Assembly (NCBI RefSeq): GCF_024139115.2
Contig: NW_026943535.1
Span: 1-64,000, forward strand
DNA: 64,000 bases
Source: Armigeres subalbatus
Taxonomy: Eukaryota > Arthropoda > Insecta > Diptera > Culicidae
Reading direction: 5' to 3'
Shown here: positions 21,366-32,864 of the stretch, one piece after another
Layout of the letters: each line of letters starts with the position of its first letter
Numbering within the stretch: the first letter of the stretch is position 1
The notes under the pieces: model-generated
Told to the model about the DNA's origin: nothing
The model's input: the letters and a program-made list of their open reading frames with translations, nothing else
The model's database searches: none
Made by a program: the position numbers and the translations under genes

Positions 21366-24300
21366 GCAGTGCTTGGCGATATTCAAATTTCCATTCGTTT
21401 GACGCCTATAATTAATTGTTTTTATTGGACAAAATCTTAAATAGTTCGTCGCTCGATTGATACCAAAATCGGTTGAACGACGGCTAAATTATTAGCTAAT
21501 ACTTCCTAACCACTTTCGTCAAAAACTAGAAGACGACGATCAACAATGTGCTTTTTGAAACTTAAACATTTTATCAGACATCAGTAATTGCACTGCCATC
21601 TTATTTGCCTGTGCTTCAATTCCGTACTCCGATAGTCTGAAAGTTTATTTCTGAATGAGCTATGAATGAGGAATTGATGAGTTGTGTATGGGAAATAAAA
21701 TTGGTGAAAAATCTTTTTTTCGATTGAATTTTTAAATAATTTTTTAAACATAATTCATGCAAATATTCAACCAGTCCGAGTCACTACACAAAAAAAGTAT
21801 GGGAGGTTTTCGTTTTGAATCCACCTTGACACGCTTCGAGAGGAACGCTTGTATTCAATTTCAACTCATCCTGGCCTTCGCCGGCAACTTCGAACTAAAC
21901 TTGAACCTCTTGCAAGAAACTTAAAAATTGATCCTGATGCTTTCGCTTGGAAGCGTCCCCACTCTGCTGTGAGTAAGCGAGAGCAGCTTTTCCGCGAATA
22001 TGATACCTATTAACTTTGCCGAACAAAAATCCAACAAGTCAGTTCGGATGGAAAAATGACGTGAAGAGAGTTTTCTATTCTACCGAGCTGTGCTCGGAAA
22101 CTGCACACAAAATTGTTTGGTTATTATTTCGTGCGGTGAAGCGCACGGTGCGGTAGGAGTCGCAACTGCAGCGGGGTCCCGAGTGGGGTGCGGAAAGTTT
22201 GCAACAACTCTAACTCTGCACAGATTCCACACTAATTCCTCCGTCTCCGGAACAGGTTCTTTAGGTAGGATGCATCGGGAAGACTAGTCCATGCATTGTC
22301 GTTTGAAGAAAAAAGTTCTTATTATTTGATGGTGTCTCATTGAATTTCAATTAGAATTTTAATCCGTAGATTGAAAAATTGTTCCAAAATTTAAGAAGAA
22401 AATATGTTCAAAGATGTTATTGGGCTATGTATTGTAATCAATCGGTGAAGAAAGGTTTGCATCTAAGTTATAGGGACATGATCAATGAATCAACATTGAC
22501 AAATATTGAAACAATATAAAAGTATCATTCCAATGCTTGTAGATACAATGTTGAACTAGCCTAACCTTCATTGAGTGAATGGGAGGCAAGTATAGGTTGC
22601 TGGTGGTTAGGTGAAAACTTTTGTTCCGATCGCTTCTACTAGCTTTTGAGTTGAATGCAAGTTGCTAGTCGCAAGGGAGATGAAAAAAAATACTAAAAGA
22701 ATTCCCGTGAAACTTTTGTTCTACAAGTTATTCGTTAAGTGAATACAACGTAAATATTATCCGCAAGAGTTACAACTTGCTGAAGGGAGAACAAAAAGTT
22801 GTTACAATGTTTCACGCCAATCAAGCATATTTCGCTGAGTTCATCTGCAAAACGATTTTCGCTTTAACTATCTTGGAAAAGATTCTTATTTCAACTTCTC
22901 ACCAAAGAAACAGTTTTTTTGGAATTTAATAAATTGATGTATGCAGTAGGACAAAAATTGGTTATTTGGAACAATCCGCAGTGAGGTGTTACTATAATGT
23001 TTCCGATTTGTCATTTTAGGGATAAGCGAATTATTCTATTCCAGTTTTCATACCAATTGCTCTTTGTTCTAATAACTAACAAGAGTCAAACGCACATATT
23101 GCCACATACCCATTCGATTAATCTTCTCAATCGACCGCAATCAATTCTTTGTTCGATTTCCCAGCAAACACCCTCACCTACCAGCATCATCTTTGACCGC
23201 TTGAACCACCTCCTGTCATGGTTGACCTCATGAACTAAATGGGCGCAATAATAATCGCAATGATCGCAATCGAACATATAAATGCCCCCATAAAACCTTC
23301 ACTTGCTCAATCAAATCAAATCAATCGTCCCAGATCACACCCCGCTGCGGTGTGGTGCGCCAAACTCTGTGTTCTTAGCTGGAAGGTGCGCCTTCCCGGC
23401 CCAATAGTCCGCAAAGCGATGCTTCGGCTTAGAAGATTGATCTTGTCGGATCGAATGATTCATCATCGACCGTCTAGAGGTCTAGCTCCATAGACCTAGG
23501 CACCGTGCGCCGATCTCGTGGTGAGAAATAAATCTCTTCGTTGCCCACCTCGTTGCAATGCAATTGGTCGGTCACCTCTTGCGTTGCCGTTGCCGCCACC
23601 GCTATTTGCTCAATTGCAGTCATCAGTGGGAAATAAACACATCATAAGCAACGATTCATTATTCATCGCCGCGTCCGCGCACCGTCGTGATCGCCCTCAC
23701 CTCCTCCCATTCTGTGGAAGGAGTGGTCCGGGATTTGGCGTTTCAACTTCCTGCTTTGGCGAGAACCAGTCGAGCAAAATCACGACTGTCATGGGGTTGA
23801 CCTCCGAAGAGGTGGGCATTCGGTCAGTGGATTATGTGGTCCGTCTTGGCACTATCGTCCGATCTCTTGAGACGTGACGATTGCAGATTCCATCGTTCGG
23901 TGCAGTTATCGTTGCGTTCATCGTTAAAGTGAATGGACCTCATCAAGGGAGAAGTGCATCTGCATACCATAATCGAACAATAGATTTGTTGTTGGTTTAT
24001 TGGTTCCAGAGGTTCTTGACTGTTATTGTTGTACCTGTGCCGATCGTCAGAAGCTTTCACAACCGCTTCAGTGGGAATGGGCTCGATGAAGGTCATCAAC
24101 TAGCTCGAAAGAAGGTTTGGTGCGCTTGCGTGTGAATAATCAGCAGGATCCGTGGCTAATCGGATCGACTATTAATGAGCTTAGTGCACTCTAGGCGGGA
24201 AACAATGGAGTGTTTCTGAAAGGAGTAATTGGTCTGCCTGTTCGTCAGCTTGTCAGCTTTTCAGAAGATTAATAATAAATATTAATAACAAAATAATAAT

Positions 24301-24513
24301 TGCACAGTAAATAGTCCATTACAAAAAAAAATATTTCACCGAGTACAGTCGTTTTCGCGTACACAAGCAAAAAGGACGCAGGATGTAATCGATATTGATA
24401 TTAATCTTATAGTTTTGGCACTTCCTCATCGAACACGTTAGGATTTTCAGCTTCCCGAGCAATCTGAATGTCAAAAAATGGGCTCATTTGTTGTTCGTCT
24501 TAATCCTATAGCT
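21366..24513. other. unassigned sequence without recognisable genes
   Basis: About 3.1 kb in which I find no domain, RNA gene or transposon. Around 22080-22290 and 23330-24130 the base composition is less AT-rich and open frames are longer, but none shows a recognisable family. These parts could be regulatory or 5' exon sequence of a host gene. Confidence 0.35.
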
Positions 24514-24720
24514 GAGTTTGGGACAAGTGGACAACCTTAGGCGATCTGTTTTGTAGCTTTTGTAAATCATCTCTTATGTATGCTTTCATACCAATCTACA
24601 TTTAAATTTTCAGAAAAAAAGTTATTTCTAAAGCGTTTCAAATACGGTTACTACCTAATAAGTTTTTCTTTTCGCTACGGTGCCGACGGTGCCGTGAATC
24701 AAAACTGTGTCAGAAATTTT
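24514..24720 (+). mobile_element. decayed terminal part of a pogo-like element
   Basis: GAGTTTGGGACAAGTGGACA at 24515 followed by CATACCAATCTACATTTAAA and a TATTTCTAAAGCGTTT stretch parallels 14680-14870 of the pogo-like element. It is a diverged second copy of the left end. Nothing of the transposase is seen nearby. Confidence 0.55.
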
Positions 24721-24731
24721 CACTGCAAGTA

Positions 24732-24946
24732 GGGGAACTGTTCCGTTTTCCATCTCACTGAACATATATTCATCTCATCGCAAAACAAAGAAATACAGCA
24801 CCAAACTCGTCGCTTCTTTTTGCTAAAGAGCGTGCTCACTGGTGAAAAAAACACAAAAATAAGAAACAAACCAAATTCCTTTTCATTGCTTTGTTTTTGA
24901 TGGGATGGAAACAGGAGCTATGGAATGAAGTGCCGAACAGTTCCCC
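24732..24946. mobile_element. TA-flanked MITE with GGGGAACTGTTC ends
   Basis: GGGGAACTGTTC (24732) and GAACAGTTCCCC (to 24946) are perfect inverted ends between TA dinucleotides. The interior is non-coding. Tc1/mariner-type by target preference. It lies directly beside the decayed pogo end, with no other recognised sequence between them. Confidence 0.75.
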
Positions 24947-25084
24947 TATATGAAGACAAAATGATAGAGAATAAAATTAGTTGTATTTTCTGCATATGGT
25001 TACATGTTTACAGTATTGAACACGTGAGTGAAATGGGTAGAAAGGGTTATTACTTATTATATTAGACTGTTACAAATATTTAAT

Positions 25085-25325
25085 TACCATTTTGTCCCAC
25101 AGGTCTCCGAAAGGTAAAAGGGGGGAGGGGTAATAAAAAAATAAATATTAAAGTGAAATAAATCAAAAACTCCTCGGATTTGTTGAAGAATGTTTTGAAA
25201 ATCCTCAAAATTATCCGAATTTTATTTTGTTGCCGCCTTAAAATATTATTTTTTGGCAAAAAAAAATCCGAGAGGGGGGGAGACAAAATAGTTTTTAAAT
25301 ATTTGTATGGGCCTTATTATCTGAA
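25085..25325 (+). repeat. dispersed repeat, copy 2 (copy 1 at 2770-2905)
   Basis: Contains the same ATTTTATTTTGTTGCC, A-run, TCCGAG and TTTTTAAATATTTGTAT succession as the first copy. It includes a minus-strand open frame at 25080-25286 that I consider incidental. Confidence 0.55.
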
Positions 25326-26299
25326 AATTTGAAAGGCATCACATGAAATTTAATTTATTGAAATTTGCGTAACAAACTCGAAAAACCGGGCATTGCATAC
25401 AATGGAGCACATCTGGGTTTGTTGGACATTCTTATAGGGCATTTTCGAATTCCGATTTTTTATGTCTTTATTAGAGAGATTTTCAGCCCTAGGGTAACTC
25501 ATCACTTGAATTCCGAAATGTATTAACAAAGAAAATATCTAGCAATTTCATCAATACGTTTCTTGGTAATCTTTATACTATTTTTATTTTTGTAACAATA
25601 AATGCAAAATTTGAGCTCGATCCGTCGACCCTAAGTGTTCTCTCAACGGACCTCTAGCTTTCCATACATGTGACAGATCGCTGCGCCAAACAAGCTACTC
25701 TAATGCACCTCCATATATTGTCTAATGCGTTGAATCACGCAAGGTACTAGAAAATGTGCTTTAATGAATTTTTTTTTCGCGGATCTGTTTCAAGTGATTG
25801 TAATACAGTTAAAGCTAAAAGTAATCAAGTTTTTTATGATTCCTTTTCTATTTGTTTTAAAAATTCTTATGGAAATCCATAAGATAGAATGTTCCAAATG
25901 CCAATTTTTGGTCATTATTCTGACGTTGTCATGCATAAAGTGATTCATTATTTCTTCACCTTTATGGTACGATCGCGCAATCATCAGAGTACTTTACTCT
26001 GCGTTGTGAAGGTGAGTTAACGTGCAAGAAAAATTAGACGAAATAAAGAGATTTTCGATCAAGCCACCATCGACGGTGTGTCGTTTGTCTCCTTCCGAGT
26101 GGCATCACAAACACTTATTCAAAACACGTGGTTGTTGGTCGCCAATGTTTTTCTTTTTAATTAATTGGCAAGTGAGCGTTCTATCGTGTTTTGTTGACTG
26201 CCCAGATCACGCAATCATTGGAAAACTTCGTTCTACTTTATGCAAGGGAGTAAAAAAATAGCAAATAAAAATCAGTGCGCTTCCTATCGTATTCAAGCT
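25326..26299. other. unassigned sequence
   Basis: AT-rich, no supported feature. A plus-strand open frame at 26022-26261 has no recognisable domain. Confidence 0.35.
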
Positions 26300-27473
26300 T
26301 ATTCCGAGCCATTTGAAGGGAGGCTTCTGAGCCTCTTGAAAGAAGTCTTTCGAGCCTCTTGACAGGGGTGCTTCGGAATCACTTTTCGAGCATCTTGAAA
26401 GGAGCCATCCAAGCCTTTTGAAAGAAGGCTTCCAAACCTCTTGAAAGAATATATTTTATATATTTTTTATTTATTTTTTTTAATATTTTTTATATTTTAT
26501 ATTTTCTGGTTTGTTGATTTTAATCGGTGATGAAAAATACACAATTTCCGTTTTTTAATAACGTTTCGGCTTACTCCATTCAGCCATTATCAGATATTGA
26601 AAAACGGCCTCTTGAAAGGAGGCTTCCGGGCCTCTTAAAAGGAGGCTTCCGGGCCTCTTGAAAGGAGGCTTCCGGGCCTCTTGAAAGGAGGCTTCCGGGC
26701 CTCTTGAAAGGAGGCTTCCGGGCCTCTTGAAAGGAGGCTTCCGGGCCTCTTGAAAGGAGGCTTCCGGGCCTCTTGAAAGGAGGCTTCCGGGCCTCTTGAA
26801 AGGAGGCTTCCGGGCCTCTTGAAAGGAGGCTTCCGGGCCTCTTGAAAGGAGGCTTCCAGGTCTCTTGAAAGGAGGCTTCCAGGCCTCTTGAAAGGAGGCT
26901 TCCGGGCCTCTTGAAAGGAGGGTTCGGGGCCTCTTGAAAGGAGGCTTCCGGGCCTCTTGAAAGGAGGCTTCTGGGCCTCTTGAAAGGAGGCTTCCAGGCC
27001 TCTTGAAAGGAGGCTTCCGGGCCTCTTGAAAGGAGGCTTCCGGGCCTCTTGAAAGGAGGCTTCCGGGCCTCCCGAGAGCTAGCCTCTGTGCCTCTTGAAA
27101 GGAGGCTTCCGGGCCTCTTGAAAGGAGGCTTCCGGGCCTCTTGAAAGGAGGCTTCCGGGCCTCTTGAAAGGAGGCTTCCGGGCCTCTTGAAAGGAGGCTT
27201 CCGGGCCTCTTGAAAGGAGGCTTCCGGGCCTCTTGAAAGGAGGCTTCCGGGCCTCTTGAAAGGAGGCTTCCGGGCCTCTTGAAAGGAGGCTTCCGGGCCT
27301 CTTGAAAGGAGGCTTCCGGGCCTCTTGAAAGGAAGCTTCTGGGCCTCTTGAAAGGAGGCTTCCGGGTTTGGGCCTCTTGAAAGGAGATTTCCGGGCCTCT
27401 TGAAAGGAGGCTTCCGGACCTCTTGAAAGGAGGATTCCGGGCCTCTTGAAAGGAGGCTTTCGGGCCTCTTGGT
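26300..27473 (-). repeat. 23-bp minisatellite, third array, highly homogeneous
   Basis: The same 23-bp unit as at 15.3 kb. About 37 tandem units are nearly identical between 26608 and 27473, almost all with the GGG variant. A degenerate lead-in lies at 26300-26440. It is interrupted at 26445-26607 by an AT-rich insertion. One unit near 27070 has been replaced by CCCGAGAGCTAG sequence. The array ends exactly where BEL/Pao integrase sequence begins. No hAT ends flank this array within view. Confidence 0.95.
26445..26607 (-). mobile_element. insertion in the minisatellite with Penelope-like hammerhead motif
   Basis: This AT-rich segment breaks the array. Its right end (26548-26607), read on the minus strand, has CTGAT, then GGCT and AGCC pairing across a short loop, then GAAACG, closed by an outer CCGTTTTT/AAAAACGG stem. 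This is the layout of the hammerhead ribozymes found in Penelope-like retroelements. The conserved CTGA-N-GA core reads CTGATAA here, with A for the catalytic G, so I infer a degenerate, probably inactive copy. Confidence 0.5.
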
Positions 27474-27474
27474 A

Positions 27475-28518
27475 TTTGAAAGCGTTGGGCTTGATTATTG
27501 CGGGCCGTTTCTCGTTCGTCCGCTTGTGGGAAGAGGCGCTACAGTGAAGGTTTGGGTTGCCGTTTTCATATGCATGATGGTAAAGGCAGTCCACCTCGAC
27601 TTTGTCGTCGGTCTTTCGTCGTCGGTGTGCGTGGACTTACTCCTGCGGTTCTTGAGTCGCGTCGGTCGTGTTCGATATATTTACTGCGACAACAGTACCT
27701 CGTTCGTGGGCGCATCTCACGTTATAGGGGAGATGCGACAAGAGCTTCAATAGAAACTCACATCATCAGCCGTGCAGACAGTTTTGCTAGAAAGAGGAAT
27801 CCAGTTCAAGTTTATCCCACCACGAGCCGCTCATTTTAGTGACCTTTGGGAGGCCGCTGTAAAGGCTTTCAAACACCACTTCTACCGAATCATGGAGCAA
27901 ACTGCCTACTCAATCGACTATTTCCGTATTGCTGTTGCTGAAATCCAGAACATCTTAAATTCTAGCTCCCTTGTTCCACTATCAAACCATCCTGAAGATC
28001 TTAATGCCTTGACTCCTGGGAACTTTCTTGAGGGCGAGTCATAATTTTTGTTACCAGAACCTGACTACACTAGCGTTCCCACCAACAGACTAAAACAATA
28101 CCAGGCGATGCACAAATTTGTGCAGGACCTTTGGAAACGCTGGTCTAAGGATTATATCGGATTGCTTCACCTCAGGCCTGCCAACTGGCGGGCAACTCCA
28201 GATAAAATTAAAATTGGAACGATGGTTCTGCTTAAGCGTGAAAACGTGCCTCCAATGCATTGGCCTTTGGGACGAATCGTATCCGTTTTCCCCGGTAAGG
28301 ACGACGTTGTATGGGTAGCAAATGTGCGCACGGCCGCAGGAGTTTTTCAACGAGCTACTACTGAGTTACGCGTACTGCCCATCGAGAAAGACCAAACGTG
28401 CGGCTCAAGAGAGATTGAAGTGCCGGTTCATTTTTTCATTTCACATCCGAAACAGTTTTATCGGTCGAAGATCTCGGGCCTGTATCAGAACCACGCTTAC
28501 TACGGACAAACACATTGA
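27475..28518 (+). pseudogene. BEL/Pao retrotransposon integrase fragment with C-terminal domain
   Basis: One reading frame runs from FESVGLDYCGPF at 27475 to a TGA at 28518. It shows the integrase core: Asp in VGLDYCG, Asp in YCDNSTSFVGA, and Glu in SDLWEAAVKAF. A C-terminal domain typical of BEL/Pao integrases follows (LKQYQAMHKFVQDLWKRWSKDY, VLLKRENVPPMHWPLGRIV, RTAAGVFQRATTELRVLP). Two in-frame stops break it, TAG at 27751 and TAA at 28042. The upstream gag, protease and RT are missing, replaced abruptly by the 23-bp array. No LTR is recognised downstream. An inactive remnant; integration would normally be the role. Confidence 0.9.
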
Positions 28519-29111
28519 CTTAAAAAAAACATGGAGCATGTAAATTTCATTAACTCCGCCTTTCACTTCCCCAGGCCCCTGTTTCTCCAATCGAGGAGTT
28601 TATGAGAGATACGCTGGTTAATTTATGTGAATTTATAAAGAAGCAAAAACCGAATAAATCAAGTGCACAACATTCCGGTGAATCAAATAATGAACCATCC
28701 TGAATAGTAATTTGAGTTGCCACCAGTAGGATCAATCTGATAAATTTTCTGCGTAGTGCGTTCTCCAGAATTTGGTTTCTGAAAATACGATTGTGACTTT
28801 GTTGTATACTACCCTTATTCGCTTGAGAGTACCATGTCATTTTCTCCGACTTTGAATTTTTCAAACTTGTTTTATATGGAGAAGTACAAAAAAGTAATAT
28901 TTGAGCAAAACGGCTATCTTTTAAAAAATGACATAATATTCTTTATCTGTATATTTTTCTGTGCGAAAATTAAATTGACCATATGAAAGTTTGTTTTTTT
29001 TTTGTGTAAAAGAGTATCAACATTTGGAATGTGACCTCGTGCTTCTTGAGTTTCAACATTAGCAAAATTAGCTTATATCTGTATGAAGTGCAGTGTTTCT
29101 ACTTGCCTCGA
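28519..29111. other. unassigned sequence after the BEL/Pao fragment
   Basis: No LTR or gene recognised. Possibly 3' untranslated sequence of the BEL/Pao element in its first part. Confidence 0.35.
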
Positions 29112-29113
29112 TA

Positions 29114-29291
29114 CACGGGGCAAGTTGAAACGATGCATATAAACAAATTATTTCAGTATACAAGTCTTATGTGTAATCTTTGATCCGAACTAGCAAACAC
29201 CGCAAACGGATTCAAAATTTATCAAAGGTTGATTTGTTTACAGCACTTCGAATTTCAACTTTGAAAAAAACCGTTTCAACTTGCCCCGGTG
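29114..29291. mobile_element. TA-flanked MITE with CACGGGGCAAGTTGAAACG ends
   Basis: CACGGGGCAAGTTGAAACG (29114) and its complement CGTTTCAACTTGCCCCGGTG (to 29291) face each other, each followed by TA outside. One arm has an extra C. It is about 178 bp with no coding sequence. The shared GGGGCAAGT core with the pogo-like element at 14677 could mean cross-mobilisation, but this is only a nine-base match. Confidence 0.75.
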
Positions 29292-29403
29292 TACCTTATA
29301 ATGATTAGTTTTCTTTATTTCATCTTTTCATTCAAAAAATAAAATCAAACAAAAGCAACTTCAACGATAACAAAACATTAATAAACATTAATAAACAAAA
29401 ACA

Positions 29404-29498
29404 AAGACGGCCTTACTGTTGAGGTCGAAATACGTATCTGTCAAGATACAATTAAGTGGTGGAATTCAATGGGATGGTATAAACTCGTCTTATGACAA
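29404..29498 (+). repeat. retroposon-tail repeat, copy 2
   Basis: Nearly identical over about 95 bp to the insertion at 13337-13462 (AAGACGGCCTTACTGTTGAG, GTCGAAATACGTATCTGTCA). The 5' part is shorter. It is preceded by an A-rich stretch with AACATTAATAAAC, part of which (AACATTAA) recurs after it. Confidence 0.75.
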
Positions 29499-32439
29499 GT
29501 GAAAACATTAATTTTAGGACTCCATTTATTTTAAGGACATAGTACCATGATAGGGTATCTGTTCCTATATCAATAATAATAAGGCAATGCGCATATGAAA
29601 TGCATTGATTTCTCACCCAATAATCAAGAAACATGAGAATAATTATGCTCAGCTCACGTAATTTTTAATTGAGATCAATATGGTGACTTCAAAAATGAAA
29701 TTATTATCACATTCTAGAAGTTTTTAGCTAAAAAACATCATCACCGCCATGTACCTATTTCAATAACATTCAAAAACAGTTAATCCTATGCTTGTACCTA
29801 TATCAATAATACTGTTTCCAACATAAAATACGCACACTATTACTTGTGTGTATACGTAACGATATGATTGCAGTGATGCCGTATTCGTCAATGTTTTGTA
29901 TTTGAGTTGAAATATAATTACAAGATTGCAGTTTTTGTTGTAGTTTTTCAACTTATCAGTTTAATTTTATGTTTGTAATAGATAATTTTTTCGATATACC
30001 TTATTTTACAAACATAAGAGTTGAATTTCACAGTGAAAGTTCATTCAAGCATTTTTTAAATAAAAATCTAGGTCGGCAACCCTTGAGAGTACTGCAAGCC
30101 ATGTAAACAGTTTGGAATACGGACAAGGATAATTTAGACGTCGTTCGAAATAAACCTATATCAAACTATAGGAAATCGCGTTGGTTTTTCAAGAATATTT
30201 ATATTTATAGTGAAAATGTGATGTGCTTTATGTGTTGTGAAGTGAATTTGGAAAGAATACATTTGTGGTGACAAGAAATTGAGTGGAAAACAACGGCGTG
30301 AAAACAGATGAATCTGCTAGTAGCAAACGAGCAGTGCATCAAACCATCAGTTCAGAGGTAGGAAAATGAAAAAAAGTGCTTTATAATTTTATCTTTTAAT
30401 AATTTGATTCTTGTGAATTAAAACATTACATAAACAAAATCTTGAATAATATTCCAAACATTCAAGAATGTGTTCCATCCGTTATTGTGTACATACGATG
30501 TGAGAAATTGTAATTAAATTGATTTTTTATTTGGTTTATCGACGGTTGAGATTAATATACGGGCTGTTATTAATATGGGAACAGATACCCTAGTACCTTT
30601 CTCCACGTCTCTACCAGTCCAATATTCAAATTACTAACCTGTTCATCGCTTATGGATTTGCTTCCCGTCATAATGAACATATTTCTTCAATGGATCCTAT
30701 GTATTTCGGCTCAAACTTTGGGATAAATCAGCAGTTACGTGCCAATTTAAAGTGATGGTGGGTTGAGTACCAACATAAAGCTTTGAAAGTATTGGTACAA
30801 TACAAACTGTCATATACTGTAGTAGTATTGGTGTCGTATTTATGAAAAAACAAAGAATATTAGTAGGGTGGTTCAAAAAACGACCCAGCTCCAGATGGGC
30901 CGAAAACCTCATTAATAAAGACAATAAACAAAAGACCCAGCTCTACCACGCTCACTTTATTTCATCCCATGGTCCGACTGTCCTCCAAAAGCCGATTTGA
31001 ACAAAAACTGATTGAGGACAAGCCGGTTCAAGTTTGTATGAAAATTATTATGGGAAACTAAACCTTTCATTACACTGCACAATAGTTCGAAGGCAGCCGA
31101 AACCTCAAAAATCGATATTCGTGTTTCGGTCGGAATTATATGTTTCTCATTTTATAGGATACTGTTGTGGTTTAAATTCAAAATTTGAAGAAGTTCTGTT
31201 GAATAAGTTTTGACTTTGTTACATCATTTTTAATTGAACGTGAGTGTTGATTTCTAATTGAAAACGCTGTTTGACAATGCGTTTAGATCAACGTCGTACG
31301 GCTTCAATTACATCGCTAACCCCAATATTATTTCAAGACTTCATTATCAGAATCTTAAATAGTATGCCTATGTCAAATATAGGTGACAGAAGTCAACTTA
31401 AGTTAACTTTATATACAAATTTAATTAAAATACTTACATTTTTTTGATTGAAGTGATCCAAAAGTATATGCGCCAATGAGTGCACATAATGATTCTATGC
31501 TCATTACAAAGCTGAAAGCAATAGCTTTATATTAATCACTATTTTGTTTTGCGAAAAGTTGCGATAAGCTGCTTTTTTAACGTTTTTGTATGAAATGTGC
31601 TTAGTATTTTTTGGTCTGTTTCTAATTGAAACCTTACAAATGCGTATTTTTTGTTCACAAGAGCCTTAGAAATGCCTTTTTCTAATTATTAGTGTCTTAC
31701 TTCCAAAATCTGTTCCTGGCATCCGAGACACTCTCAATTTGAGTTTTTTTTCACATGGATTTTATTGTTGGGATTTTGTTTTTGTCTATTAATCCGAAAT
31801 GTGTAATCATGCTGAAAGTTTTTCTAGAGCATATGAAAACTCATAGTATTGGATTTTAGCATGGTTCATCACTTTGCAATAAAAATGATTCTACCTATAA
31901 ATAGTTTCAAATTCTAATGTTTGAGCTCAAGCTAAACTATCCTTGCCAGCAATAGACAATGTTGGTACTGATATTTGAACTGAAAAGCTGAACCGAAACA
32001 ACTATTTGAACAAGCATAACAGATGAATAAAACTACCGCGATTCTATCAATCAAATCACACACTACTACTATATTTGTCTTTGTTATGTTATCGTTTAAC
32101 ATTTGCTATTTCGATAGTCTTTCAAATTTTTGAGAGTTGATTGTAATTAAACAGAGCACAAGCCGTTTGAAGTTTGCATGGAATTTACTACGACAACAGT
32201 AACTTTAGTCAAGAAACAACGTTTCGCAGCACTGTCCACTGACCTTTTAAAATATATTATTACGTTGTGAACAAATAGATCATCTTTTGTTTTATCTTGT
32301 CTTAGCACATGGACAGCCAGTATTTAGCTAGCAATTATTGTGATAGGAAAACTATTTAGAGTTTTTTTTTGTGGAATATCTTCACTTGCCGAGTGTTACT
32401 TGGACGAGTTAATACTACCCTTTTTAATTCCACCACTTG
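29499..32439. other. unassigned sequence with one dispersed-repeat segment
   Basis: No gene supported. Around 30688-30770 a CCTATGTATTTCGGCTC... stretch is related, inverted, to about 36330-36390. At 30866 a TAGGGTGGTTCAAAA end mirrors the complement at about 36055-36070, so part of this span may be interior of a large element. Otherwise AT-rich. Confidence 0.35.
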
Positions 32440-32553
32440 AGTCAAGTACGAAACACTGAAGACGGCGTTGCTGTTGGAGTCGAAATACGTATCAGTAAAA
32501 TAACAATCAAATAGTGGAATTAAATGGAATAGTACTAACTAGTTTTATGGCAT
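32440..32553 (+). repeat. retroposon-tail repeat, copy 3
   Basis: Diverged copy of the 13337 and 29404 repeats (GTCAAGTACGAAACACTGAA, then GTCGAAATACGTATCAGTA). It includes the 5' segment missing from copy 2. Confidence 0.7.
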
Positions 32554-32864
32554 GTGAGATCGTCTCTGTAGCGATCAGTTTTCAAAAACCGAATTTAAAT
32601 GTAAAATGAAAGTATTTGCTATTCACAGAGATGCCAAAAAACGGCTATATATTACCAAAGTAATGCTTCCAACACACACGATCAAATCTGTATGTGACAA
32701 AAAGCATCGAAATACCATGATACAAACATAAAACCAACTTTTAGGGACATTTTGAGGTTTTGGCCACCCTTTGTTCTAGAGCGAACCACTGTGACTGGCT
32801 AAAAAATAGAGAGAACCCACATAGCTGAAAGCAACATTCCAGAGAAATCACTGCACGCACCTTA

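Noticed and set aside
22090..24135. Cluster of moderately long frames in GC-richer sequence as a host gene
   Set aside because: No domain, no consistent exon-intron pattern and frames overlap on both strands. Left as unassigned.
26608..27473. Direct-repeat array as a CRISPR-like locus
   Set aside because: Units are contiguous with no unique spacers and the window is clearly insect nuclear DNA.
27079..27594. Minus-strand 171-residue open frame
   Set aside because: It is the 23-bp array read through, extended antisense into the BEL/Pao integrase.
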